In this document: piece by piece, positions 10,755-21,874 of the stretch
Layout of the letters: each line of letters opens with the position of its first letter
How positions within the stretch are numbered: the stretch's first letter is position 1
DNA from: Lotus japonicus
Taxonomy: Eukaryota; Streptophyta; Magnoliopsida; Fabales; Fabaceae
NCBI RefSeq assembly: GCF_012489685.1
Contig: NC_080044.1
Location: 65,210,732-65,274,731, forward strand
Direction: 5' to 3'
Length of the DNA: 64,000 nt
Translations under genes and position numbers: made by a program
Notes under the pieces: generated by a model
What the model saw: only the letters and a program-made list of their open reading frames with translations
What the model was told of the DNA's origin: nothing
Database searches by the model: none

Positions 10755-13613
10755 ATGGCTACCACCAATGATGCGCAAAAGGATGTCTACAGTGCAAAGC
10801 CTCCTATCTTCGATGGATAGAAGTTCGAGTACTGGAAAGACAGAATCGAAAGCTTCTTTCTTGGCATTGATGCTGATCTTTGGGATATTATTGTGGATGG
10901 CTATACTCGTCGAGTTGATGCTGATGGCAAAAAGCTTTCAAGAGAAAATATGACGCCTGAGCAAAGGAAGAAGTTCTCCGAGCACCACAAAGCTAGAACC
11001 ATTCTTCTCAATGCTATCTCCTTTGAAGAATATCAAAAGATAGCAGATCGTGAGTATGCTAAGTCTATCTTTGATTCCTTAAAGATGACTCATGAAGGAA
11101 ACAAAGAAGTAAAAGAGACAAAGGCGTTGTCTTTGATTAGGAAGTACAAATCCTTCCAGATGGAACCTGACGATGTAAGATCAAGTTTTGATCGTGTAGT
11201 ACAACTCTATGTTTTGATGATTACAAGTTAACGTTTTAGTATGAACAATTATGGTACTCTAACGTGTTTTCTGAGTGTGCTCTTAACAGGCTCTGACCTT
11301 GACATAATCTCACACAAATCAGAAGCACTTTGCTTAAAGAGTAATCCTAGCAACGCTTTCGCAATCTCTATGTTCAATCTGAATAGTAGAAAAGCTTCAG
11401 AAGATCTGAAGTTAATCAAGCTCTGATATGGACTCAGCTCACTTGAAGTTCTGAAGATCCAGACGTTCTGATAACCCAGACACTCTGAAGGTTCAGAAGC
11501 TCTGATGGTTTAGAAGACTCTGAAGATCCAGAAGCTGAAGAGTGGAGACTCTGAAGTCCAGAAGCAAACTGGCTCTGAAGACCAAGTACTTCTCCTCTGA
11601 GTTCAGAATCAGAAGGTACAACGGTCAGAGGATCCATGCTTCCCTCTGACTCTGATCAACAAGCTTCACAAGTTCCAACACGAAGCATTCCTCTTATCAG
11701 AAGTCAACAAGGTTAAAGGTCACGTCACTATCCAAAGTACAAAAGCAAGTGTACTATCCTGACGACCTAACCTAACATTCTCAGCCACAACAGAAGCTGG
11801 AAATCACAGATGTGCCCTCCAACGGTAGCATTCCCATGAAATGTTCAAACCCTAATCCTTGGAGTATATATAGAGGTTGAAGACTGAAAGATGTCGTTGA
11901 AGAAACTTATACGCGCAAGCAATATTCAAATCTTCTTAGCAATCTTTCTTCATCGAATTCATTGTGTTTACTACAAGCTTTTAAGAAACAACTTCTTTGT
12001 AAACAATATTCTTTAAACAGTTGTTTAGTTTACCTTTAGGAGATCAAGGTTGATCGGATCCTAGAGAAGACTAAGAGAGTGAATCTTAGTGTGAGCTAAG
12101 TCAGTGTATTGTTAGTCACTTGTAGGTTTCAAGTGCAGTTGTAACAAATATCTGATTAGTGAATTGCCTTCATTCTAAGAAGGAAGAAATCACCTTCACG
12201 GGTGGACTGGACTAGCTTGAGTGATTCATCAAGTGAACCAGGATAAAATCCTTGTGTGCTTTTCTCATCTCTTATCTTAAGCACTTTACTTGTGTCTCGA
12301 AAGATTTGTCAAAATTTTAAGTGGGAAGTTTTATTCTGAAAACGCTATTCAAACCCCCCCTCTTTCTACCGTTTTTCATACCTTCAGACGAATCCATTGA
12401 AGATATGTTTTCCAGATTCCAGTTGGTTATTGCTCGAATAAGACCCCTCAACAAAAGTTATACCACTGCTGATCATGTCAAGAGGATTCTTAGAGGCCTT
12501 CCTGAAAACTGGGTACCCTTGATAACTTCATTGAAGTTTTCAAGAGATCTTGATGAGTTGAGTTTGGAAGAACTCATAAGCATGTTGAAGAGTCATGAGT
12601 TAGATCGTGCAGAGCATCAGACTCACAGGAAGAAGTTCATAGCCTTGAAATCCAAATCTGAAAAGGCAAAAGCTGTCCAAGCAGCTGAAGAGTCTGAAGA
12701 AACCTCTGAAGATTCTGACGAAGATGAGCTGACTCTGATATCTAGAAAGCTCAACCGCATCTGGAAGCACAGGCAGAGCAAGTACAGAGGCTCATAAAAG
12801 GGCAAAGGAAAGCAAGAATCTTCATCCAGTCAGAAGAAGTCCTCATCAAAAGAAGTCACTTGCTTCGAATGCAAAGAATCAGGATACTACAAAAGTGACT
12901 GTCCAAAGCTGAAGAAGGACAAGAAGCCGAAGAAGCATTTCAAAGCAAAGAAAGGTCTTATGGTGACTTTTGATGACTCAGAGTCAGAAGAAGTAGACTT
13001 TGATGGTGAGATCGTTGAAGGACTCATGACAATTGTCAAGAACAAAGATGCAGAGTCTAAGGATGCACCTAATGCTGAATCTGCATCAGAAGAAGAGCCA
13101 GACTCTGACGATCAAAATGAGGTATTTGCTTCTTTCTCAACTTCTGAACTTAAAGTTGCCTTGTCTGATATTATGGATAAATATAACTCTCTTTTGACAA
13201 AGCATAAAAAGTTGAAAAAGAATTTCTCTGCTGCCTCTAAAACTTCTGTTGAATATGAGAAAAAGATTTCTGAATTAAATGTGAGTAATCATGCTTTAGT
13301 TAACTCTAACTCTGTGCTCAAAAATCAAATTGCTAAATTAGAAGAAGTTATTGCTTGTGATGCCTCTGATGTTAAGAATGAATCTAAATATGAAAAGTCT
13401 TTTCAAAGATTCCTAGCTAAGAGCGTAGATAGAAGCTTAATGGCTTCAATGATCTATGGCGTAAGCAGAAATGGAATGTATGGCATTGACTATTCTAAAC
13501 CCAATAGAAATGAGCCTCCTATGCCTAAGGCAAAATCTCTATATGAACATTTTGTACCCTCTGGTACTATATTGCCTGAACCATTGCCTGTTAAAGTTAC
13601 TAACCCCCTCTAA
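10755..13613 (+). pseudogene. gag of the Ty1/copia element, interrupted
   Basis: The frame opens at ATG 10755 and is recognisable by the Gag-like FEYWKDRIESFF region, the MTHEGNKEVKETKA region and a zinc knuckle near 12862-12903. Breaks visible: TAG at codon 22 (10818-10820); a solo LTR inserted at 11174-12386, after which the same frame resumes; TAA at 12795-12797; and a final TAA at 13611-13613. In the knuckle the CxxC...C spacing is kept but the histidine position is Tyr, so metal binding would be impaired. After the knuckle comes an acidic segment, then a long Lys/Ser/Asn-rich helical part ending about 13610. It cannot encode a functional capsid protein as it stands. Confidence 0.85.
11174..12386 (+). 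mobile_element. nested solo LTR of the same retrotransposon family
   Basis: A 1213-bp sequence with TG..CCTTCA ends resembles the outer LTRs throughout but is clearly more diverged. It is flanked by GACGA at 11169-11173 and 12387-12391. Removing it and one copy of GACGA rejoins the gag reading frame exactly, which proves it as an insertion. No internal region remains, so it is a solo LTR left by LTR-LTR recombination. Confidence 0.92.
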
Positions 13614-13630
13614 AAAAGGGAACTTTTTCT

Positions 13631-16448
13631 ATGTCTAAATATCATGCTCAGATTCCTCTGAAGTATCATGTTGAGAAACCTAAGGTTGTCAGAACCTCTG
13701 GGGTAACTAACAAGAAAGGACCCAGAAAATGGGTACCTAAGGAAAAGATTATCTATGTTGCAGATATCTTTGATCGCTCCACTGAAACACCAATCATGGT
13801 ATCTGGACAGTGGATGTTCGCGACACATGACGTGAGAAAGGCGTATGTTCCAAGACCTGAAACTTAAGCCTGGTGGCGAAGTTGGTTTTGGTTGCAACGA
13901 GAAGGGTAAAATTGTTGGTTCTGGTACTATTAGTATTGATAATAGTCCATGCATTGATAATGTTCTTTTAGTAGATGGTCTAACACATAACTTATTGTCA
14001 ATAAGTAAATTAGCTGACAAGGGTTATGATGTTATTTTCAATCAAAAGTCTTGCAGGGCTGTAAGTCAAATCGATGGCTCCACTCTGTTTAACAGCAAGA
14101 GGCGGAACAACATTTATAAGATCAGATTATCTGAGTTGGAATCTCATAAAGTAAAGTTTCTTCTTTCTGTTAATGACGAGCAATGGGTATGACATAGACG
14201 GTTAGGGCATGCCAGCATGAGAAAGATTTCTCAGCTGAGTAAGCTTGACCTTGTCAGGGGCTTACCCACTCTGAAATTTTCTTCAGACGCTCTTTGTGAA
14301 GCATGTCAAAAAGACAAATTTACAAAAGTCACTTTCAAAGCAAAGAATGTTGTTTCCACCTCAAGGCCGTTGGAACTTTTGCATATCGACCTATTTTGAC
14401 TAGTGAAAACTGAGTCTATAGGTGGCAAGAGATATGGGATGGTTATCGTTGATGACTATAGCCGCTGGACATGGGTAAAATTCTTAAGCCGCAAGGATGA
14501 GTCTCATTCTGTGTTCTCTACCTTCATTGCCCAAGTGCAAAACGAGAAGGGTTGCAGAATTGTGCGTGTCAGAAGTGATCATGGTGGAGAGTTTGAAAAT
14601 GACAAGTTTGAGAGTCTGTTTGATACCTACGGGATATCACATGATTTCTCTTGTCCTAGAACTCCTTAACAGAATGGTGTTGTTGACAGGAAAAATAGAA
14701 CTCTCCAAGAGATGGCTAGAACCATGCTCCAAGAAACTGACATGGCAAAGCACTTCTGGGCAGAGGCAGTAAACACAACATGTTACATTCAGAACATAAT
14801 TTCTATCAGACCAATTTTGAATAAGACTCCCTATGAATTGTGGAAGAATATAAAGCCCAACATTTCTTATTTTCATCATTTTGGTTGTGTTTTCTATGTT
14901 TTGAATACTAAGGATAGATTGCATAAATTTGATTCTAAATCTTCTAAATGTTTATTACTTGGCTACTCTGATCGCTCTAAAGGTTTTAGATTTTATAATA
15001 CTGAAGCTAAAACTATTGAGGAATCTATACATGTTAGATTTGATGATAAGCTTGACTCTGACCAGTCTAGCTGATAAGTTTGCAGATATGAGCATAATTG
15101 TTTCTGATAAAGGCAAAGCTCCAGAACAAGCTGAGCCAGAGGCAGACTCTCCAGAAGAAGCTGGTCCCTCTGATCCACTACTTTAGAAGAAGAACAGAAT
15201 AATTGTCTCTCACCCTAAAGAACTGATTCTGGGAAACAAAGACGAACCAGTCAGAACCAGATCAGCATTCAGACCCTCTGAAGAGACTCTACTAAGTCTG
15301 AAGGGATTGATGTCATTAATTGAACCAAAGTCAGTTGATAAGGCTCTTCAAGACAAGGACATGATTCTAGCAATGGAAGAAGAGTTGAATCAGTTCTCCA
15401 AGAATGATGTCTGGAATCTTGTCCAGAAACCTAAAGGTGCTCACATTATTGGAACCAGATGGGTTTACAGAAACAAGCTCAATGAGAAAGGAGAAGTAGT
15501 CAGAAACAAAGCAAGGCTAGTTGCTCAAGGCTACAGTCAGCAAGAAGGGATAGATTATACTGAAACGTTTGCTCCGGTAGCAAGATTAGAAGCTATCAGA
15601 GTGTTGATCTCATTCCCTGTGAATCACAGCATAGTTCTTCATCAAATGGATGTCAAGAGTGCCTTCTTGAATGGATACATCTCTGAAGAAGTGTATGTGC
15701 ACCAACCTCCTGGTTTTGAAGATGAGAAAAACCCTGACCATGTTTTCAAATTGAAGAAATCTCTGTATGGTTTGAAGCAAGCTCCCAGAGCATGGTATGA
15801 GAGATTAAGCTCATTCTTTCTGGAAAATGAGTTTGTAAGGGGTAAAGTAGATACAACTCTTTTTTGCAAAACTTACAAAGATGACATCTTAATTGTGCAA
15901 ATTTATGTTGATGATATTATATTTGGCTCTGCTAATCCATCTCTTTGCAAGGAATTTTCTGAGATGATGCAGGCTGAATTTGAAATGAGTATGATGGGAG
16001 AACTTAAGTATTTTCTGGGATACAAGTTGATCAAAAACCAGAAGCAACATATATCCATCAAAGCAAGTACACAAAGGAACTTCTGAAGAAGTTCAACATG
16101 GCAGAGTCTACAATAGCCAAGACTCCAATGCATCCTACATGAATTATGGAGAAAGAAGATGCCAGTGGTAAAGTATGTCAAAAGCTCTATCGTGGTATGA
16201 TAGGCTCTCTCCTATACTTAACTGCATCTAGGCCAGATATTCTCTTTAGTGTATATTTATGTGCTCGATTCCAATTAGATCCGAGAGAAACTCACTTAAC
16301 TGCTGTTAAGAGGATTCTCAGAGATCTGAAAGGTACCACTAACCTTGGCTTGATGTATAAGAAAACATTAGAGTATAAGCTGGTCTTGGTCCTGGATACC
16401 TGTGTCGTCTGCTCCCGATCAATCTGCTTCGAATCAGGCCAGACTTGA
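13631..16448 (+). pseudogene. pol of the Ty1/copia element (protease, integrase, RT, partial RNase H)
   Basis: Protease: a DSG active site at 13806-13814, in a frame different from the segment just before it and stopped by TGA at 13833. Integrase: HHCC zinc region with TGA at 14190 where a Trp is usual, then CEACQK; another TGA at 14397; the core has both Asp residues (VDDYSRW, RSDHGGEF), but a TAA at 14667 and an Asp at the catalytic Glu position disable it. RT: one long open frame 15307-16086 with MDVKSAFLNG, SLYGLKQAPR and the YVDD box. RNase H begins about 16146 in another frame and is cut at about 16380. The breaks make the element dependent on other copies for movement. Confidence 0.9.
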
Positions 16449-16542
16449 CTCTATTGAGAGGCGACTTGATTCTCACTCCACACTTATTCAAGATCTTACA
16501 AAGATGTGTGCTGAGATTCTCCGAAGGCTGCCTAAACCTTAG
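16405..16542 (+). pseudogene. possible envelope-like or late ORF remnant, C-terminal coiled coil
   Basis: A short frame ending TAG at 16540-16542 has a heptad-like helix (ARLDSIERRLDSHSTLIQDL, then KMCAEILRRL). It starts right where the RNase H coding breaks off, so an internal deletion has probably fused pol to the end of a downstream ORF. Many Sireviruses carry such an extra ORF after pol. The identity is inferred from position and helix pattern only. Confidence 0.35.
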
Positions 16543-16745
16543 TTTTTAGGAACTCTCTTCTCTTTCTCCTTCATTTTTCGTATTTTTATTATGTTATGCT
16601 TTTTAACTTTGCTTTTAATCAATTTATCTTGTTGATTTTCTTCTTATGTGCTTTAAGTTTTAATTTTACTTAGCATACGCGTTAACAAACCAAAAATCCT
16701 TTTTCCTCAAACACCTCATTTATTCATTCATATACGGCATTACAT

Positions 16746-17117
16746 TTAAAAAGAAGGATTTTTCCTCAAAGATCTACATTGCCTACGCCTCTCAGCCTTC
16801 TCAAGCTCCAGACAATGCTGCTTGAACTCCAGTTGGACCACGCTCTGGCGAACTTCCTGCTTCTCAGGACCCTCTGCCATGGCTTCAAGTGCTGTCTCCA
16901 CCGCACGAACCTCAGCATAGTTGTCTAGCTCCCGCTGGAAAAGGTCTTGAAGTTTCTCTACGAAACCTAGGAACCCTCTGAGCGTGGCGTCCAACTCTGG
17001 ACTCAGACCCATGCCTAGCAACTGGTTTGTCAGTTGGTAAACGCTAGGATCCTCTGGGTGCCTGACATTGAAGAACAGATCCTCTTCAAATTCCTTCCTC
17101 TTAAGCTCACTCAGCAA
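16746..17117 (-). CDS. antisense ORF between pol and the 3' LTR
   Basis: An open frame of 123 codons lies on the strand opposite gag-pol. Its composition is protein-like: charged, Leu-rich and helical, with segments such as LELEKAERRRQC and DATLRGFLGFVEKL, and no low complexity. In this copy the frame opens at a TTG. The nearest upstream ATG (17134-17132) is out of frame by one base, so the start is probably broken by a small indel. A TATA element at 17191-17200 stands about 60 bp upstream of that ATG in the right orientation. I do not recognise the product. Antisense ORFs near the 3' end are known in some other plant LTR retrotransposon lineages, but a function here would be speculation. Confidence 0.5.
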   Translation of the reverse strand: MLSELKRKEFEEDLFFNVRHPEDPSVYQLTNQLLGMGLSPELDATLRGFLGFVEKLQDLFQRELDNYAEVRAVETALEAMAEGPEKQEVRQSVVQLEFKQHCLELEKAERRRQCRSLRKNPSF

Positions 17118-17190
17118 TTTTCGAAGGATGCCATTTTACTGATTGATTTCAGAAGCAGATGCGCTGTGAAGACTATTATGATTTACCTGC

Positions 17191-17200
17191 TATTTATAAG
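17191..17200 (-). promoter_or_regulatory. TATA box of the antisense ORF
   Basis: The minus strand reads CTTATAAATA. It is placed suitably for transcription into the antisense frame and away from the 3' LTR. Confidence 0.45.
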
Positions 17201-17980
17201 CTAAGTTCAGTCTCCAGAAGTTATTGCTAAAGCAGTTTCTCGAGATGTTTACATTGGAAACTGGTGCAAATCTTAAACTCTCTGGCCGGTGGTAAACGCT
17301 CCATTCTCTTTCTTGACCGGTACCATTCACTTCATTTAATTTTCTGCATCTGCATTAATTAACTATTTTCTTAATTAATTTCATTAACAATTAATTACTC
17401 TTATTATCCATTTATCCTCTTCTCCAAATTTTTCTTTAACTTAGTCCTTCTCTGAGGGGGAGTACCTTGTACTTCACGCTTAGTTTTTCACACCCCATTC
17501 TTTTTGCTTATGACAAAAAGGGGGAGTACAACCTAGTTTTTGATGTGTAAGCTATGTTAGCGTACTATTTTTTTCTTTTGGAGAATTTTCAGTTATCCAT
17601 ATTTATGACCATAGATTTATCAGTGAGGCACCAGCAAGGAACACATTTTCACTTCCTCTGAAGTGTTATTGATTCTAATACCTCTTCCTTGTTTTGACTC
17701 TGATTATTCATGCGCTATGATAATTCCATATATATGTGAATCTGACTGATATATCAATATGATCAATTAAACTTTAGCTCAGAATCTAGATATTACTAAT
17801 GTTTCATTAAGTCTTAGATTCAAGGGGAGCTAAGCTTAGAATCAAGCTGTGACTTGGATTCAGGACGAGCAAAATAAACCATACATCTCAGGCTAAGTTT
17901 AACTCTGCTACCCTAAACTCTGAGTGTATTCAGTTTATTATTTAAAAATTGTTCATCAAAATACTTGGTTTTGTCATCAT

Positions 17981-17995
17981 CAAAAAGGGGGAGAT
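17981..17995 (+). other. polypurine tract
   Basis: CAAAAAGGGGGAGAT directly precedes the 3' LTR and has the A5G5AGA-type layout typical of Sirevirus plus-strand priming sites. Confidence 0.85.
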
Positions 17996-19185
17996 TGTAA
18001 GACCAAGATTTGGTCACGTAGTACAACTCTATGTTTTGATGATTACATGATAACTATTGTGTATGAACAATTGTGGTACTCTAACATTGTTTTCTGAGTG
18101 TTTAAATGACAGGCTCTGACTCTGGTCAATACTCACAATTATCAGAAGCATTTAGCCAAAGAGTAACCAATGCAACGCTTTTGCACTCACTATGTTCTGA
18201 TTGAACAGTAGTATATGCTTCAGAAGTTCTGAAGATGATAAGCTCGGATGTGGATTCAGATCACTTCAAGTTCTGAAGACCAGAAGCTCTGAAGGTCCTG
18301 AAGGTCCAGAAGCTCTGAAGGTCAAGAAGCTAAGTAGTGAAGATTATGAAGTCCAAGAGTAAGCTGGCTCTGAAGACCAAGTACTTCCAACTCTGATAAC
18401 CAGAAGCAGAAGATACGAAGGTCAGAGGATCCAAGCTTCCCTCTGACTCTGATCACCAAGCTTCACAAGTTCCAACATGAAGCGTCGTCTGAGCAGAAGT
18501 CAACTAGGATAAGGCTCACGTTGCTGTCCAAGTACAAAAACAATTGTACTATCCTGACGACCTTACCTAAGATGTTCAGCCACAACAGAATCTGGAAGTT
18601 CCGAATTTGCCCTTCAACGGTAGCATTTCAAACTGCGAATACAACCCTAATCCTTGGAGTATAAATAGAGGCTGGAGATTGAAGAAGCGGCTAAGAAACT
18701 TTGTACAAGCTTAAGCAACCATCCAATATTCTCTTAGCAATCTTTCTTCAATAGTTCTTACTGTGTTTACCTTAGCTTTCCAAGAAGCACTCATTGTAAA
18801 CCCAAAACCTTCAAACAGTTAGTTTGATTTCCTTAAGGGACCAAGGTTGGTCAACTCCTTGAGAAGACTAAGAGAGTGAATCTTAGTGTTTGCTAGTTCA
18901 TTGTATTGTTAGTCACTGAGTAGGTTGCTAGTGGAGTTGTAACAAACATTGAATAGTGGATTGCCTTCATTCTAAGAAGGAAGAAATCACCTTAACGGGT
19001 GGACTGGATTAGCTTGAGGGATTTATCAAGTGAACCAGGATAAAATACTTGTGTGCTTCTCTTCATCTCATATCTTTGCACCTTGTGTTGTTTGTTCGAG
19101 AGATTTGTCTAAATCTCAAGACGGAAAAGTTTTTCTGTTGAAAACGCTATTCAAACTCCCATTTCTATCGTTTTTCATACCTTCA
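17996..19185 (+). repeat. 3' LTR
   Basis: 1190 bp. It differs from the 5' LTR by scattered single bases and a small change in the GAAGGTCC repeat cluster. It is followed by the target duplication TTAAT. Confidence 0.95.
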
Positions 19186-19190
19186 TTAAT

Positions 19191-21114
19191 GTGAGAGGAG
19201 AGAACACAATTAAAAAGTATATTAAATAGATTGATTGATATGATAAAAATAAAAGAAATAAAGATGTAAATATCTTTCTCATTATGTTTGGTTGAGTTTA
19301 TGTTTTTATACACATCTTGGTGGAAAAATCCATTTTTTTGCCAGCACTAGAATGTTGGGAGACTAACCGAAAAAGTGGTAAACTCGACAAGACGAACGAC
19401 GAATGTTGTGAGGAAAGAGAAGGTGGATACAAGGCCTAAGGATGTACATTGGAGGCTGGAGGTGATAATCCGACAAATTATAATCGATGAAGTGCTTCCG
19501 GCACCACCAATATATGGATAATCCGAATCACGCTAAGTGTTGGTACTGAAAACATATCTACACCTGCTTAAAAAATTCAAGCCACAAAGAAGTCATTAAA
19601 ATGGTGGCAAGACAGAAACGAATGAAGTTATTTGGATTGGTTCAGATTTGAAAACCGGAAAATAAAAATAAAAAATCGACCTAACCCAAAAATTGTAGTA
19701 TTTTTTAATCACACTTTGGATCCAAAATTCATCACAATCGGACCCATGTTCAGCCTAATCCCTGATGTTTGAACTATTCTTTTAATGATGAAACCAAGTT
19801 AAGACTGTCCATGCAAAGACAAAACCTCATCCGCTAAACAAGGATTCGGTGAAGAGACACATAAGATATGGGCGGCTCTTATCTAAATCAGATGCCCACT
19901 TTGCAGAATGGCATGTTGGAGGATTGGTTAAAGAGAGTAACAAAGGATTCACATAAACCCAATCTAGCTGCGTTCCAGTACTGCTATATATGACACCGAA
20001 AGTTTCCTTCCACTCCTAAGTTCTGCCCTTCATTAGTTCATTTTGGAAGATTCTGAAATAAGTAATATTTTGCTCACACTCTTGCATTCCATTAATTTTT
20101 CACGAACCACACTACAGTACCATAATAATTTGACATGGTGTGTTTGTGACGATTTTTAACCATTATAAAACATAAATTTTAAACTTATCACTTTGTGACA
20201 GTTTAAAATTGCTATAAAATTAGCGTTAAAACACTGCAAAGTGGTCGAATTAGAGCTGATTTAATTTCATTTTCGGATAGATATGATTCAACGTCAGACC
20301 CATTGCAAATTGGATAGGATCTAAAAGGAAACTGAGATGAATGTTTATCCTAATTAATTAACACATATATATGATAGATGAAGTCAAGTTTTAGCTGAAT
20401 ACGGATGCAGTTTTAATAATCTACGGCACGTATTTGATCGTGTGCGTAGGCAAATCCTTCTTGTTCTAAATTAAGTTCTCATCCTTATTTAATTTATCAA
20501 TACTCATCATTGGAGATATTGTCAACTTCACATTAACCCATTCCCATTTCCCACCACCATGCTTTCGCAATCAGTAGCTGTAGAGGGTCAAACACGACCC
20601 TGCATTTTTTGACTACATGGTGCAACTTAATCTTCAACAAAAGGGACATCAAATTTTATTTATTTAATTTATTTTTGTTGATCGACACATAATTTCTAAT
20701 ATACAAACTCACTTTCAACAGAAAATAAAGTAGTCATTTTAAAGGGGAAAACAAACACGATTGGTGAATCAATGAGACTAATGCGAGACCTCCGTCAGTT
20801 TAATTAAGGATGTCTGTGCCGGCCACGAGACAATGTATGACTGTGTTTTACTTTGTGGAAACAATGTATACATGTAATTCTTTTTATTAAAATAAATAGT
20901 ATTTTTTTCTTAAAAAAGGCTAAAGACTCAGAAATAAAAGTCCTAGACTAAGACAAACCTTCATTGCCCCCTCATTCATAAAGTGGATCTATCCTTAGTG
21001 TCAGGTGATTTTTCCTCCATCATGGTGTGAATTAGGTGGAAATGCATTTGAAATCATTTTGAAAAGTTTTTTTTTATTATTACCATGCATCTAAATCATT
21101 TCGATGAGAACAAG
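19191..21114. other. gene-free stretch
   Basis: No coding frame is supported. At about 20150-20250 there are scattered GTGACGATTTTTAACC / CTTTGTGACAGTTTAAAA motifs resembling CACTA-type subterminal repeats, but no matching pair of termini was found. Confidence 0.4.
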
Positions 21115-21525
21115 TGAACTAGTGGCAAAGGAAGGAGGGAGGAAAAGGTGGTATTGTAGCGTCGCAGGGGTGAAGGGGGTGATAGAGGTAGATAAATGAG
21201 AGTGGCAGAGAAAGTGGACTAGTGGCCGAGGAAGGGGGAAAAGGTGGTGTCACAGAGGTGTTAGGGTCGGGGGGCAATATCTGGTGGCGGAGGGAAGAGG
21301 GGAAGATAGGAAGATAGGGGTAAGGGTTAGAGAGTGTGAGGGGATGGAGCGGGTATATCCGATAATGAAAGGGGAAGTGGAGGTGAGGATTGTGAGTGTG
21401 AGGGGTGGGGCGAGGGGCCGGTGACGTGGGGTGAGGGGAGACACCTTGGAAGCGGAGGTTGTGCAAAGTGTGATGGAGTTTTAGGAGGGAGGTTATAAAG
21501 ATGTTGAGGCAGAGAAACAATCAAA
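21115..21525. repeat. purine-rich (G/A) low-complexity tract
   Basis: The plus strand is G/A/T with almost no C. The phrase CTAGTGGC..GAGGAAGG.GG recurs at about 21119 and 21218, marking a local duplication. The Pro/Ser/His-rich minus frames here are a by-product of composition. Confidence 0.6.
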
Positions 21526-21589
21526 CTTTTTGGCCGATACTAAGCAGTGGACCTACGGGATGAGCAGTCTAAGTTGTTAGCATCGTTGG

Positions 21590-21874
21590 CAGGTGAAATT
21601 GACGTCAGTGCCCTGGCGGCGAACCACTGCTAATTGACGTTGGGCAAACGCTAAGTTGGTGAGTAATTTTATAGCCTTTCACAACCGACACTCACTAATA
21701 GCAGCTTAGCCAACGCTACTTAAGCATTGGTTGACCAATGTTGCACTTAAGTGTAATTAAATTTTTATTTTAACACTTTGCGTTGATTCAGTTGACGCTT
21801 AAGGCTGAAAATTAGCGTTGGCATCGAGTTCAACTCTAATTTTTTACTCTAAAATAAATCTTCTTTGTAGTGAT
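21590..21874 (-). mobile_element. CACTA-like element terminus
   Basis: Read from the right, the sequence starts CACTACAAAGAAGATTT, the typical CACTA terminus. It is followed within 300 bp by repeated AACGCTA/GCGTTGGC-type motifs in both orientations, as in CACTA subterminal regions. The other end was not found, so this may be a fragment. Confidence 0.4.

Larger units (their letters stand above)
9483..19185 (+). mobile_element. Ty1/copia LTR retrotransposon, Sirevirus-like, complete but coding-dead
   Basis: Two long terminal repeats (9483-10679 and 17996-19185) begin TGTAAGACC and end CCTTCA. They are flanked by the 5-bp target duplication TTAAT (9478-9482 and 19186-19190). A primer-binding site complementary to initiator tRNA-Met follows the left LTR, and a purine tract precedes the right LTR. 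Domain order is gag, protease, integrase, reverse transcriptase, RNase H, which is the Ty1/copia order. LTRs of about 1.2 kb, a total of 9.7 kb, a coiled-coil-like remnant after pol and the purine-tract sequence point to the Sirevirus (SIRE/Maximus) group. The LTRs are nearly identical by eye, yet the interior is full of stops, has an internal deletion and holds a nested solo LTR. Confidence 0.95.

Noticed and set aside
20109..20125. CACTACAGTACC as left end of a CACTA element ending at 21874
   Set aside because: The 3-bp flanks do not match and the subterminal motifs differ, so the two ends were not paired.
21119..21525. Overlapping Pro/Ser/His-rich minus frames
   Set aside because: Three overlapping frames are open only because the strand almost lacks one base; composition artefact.
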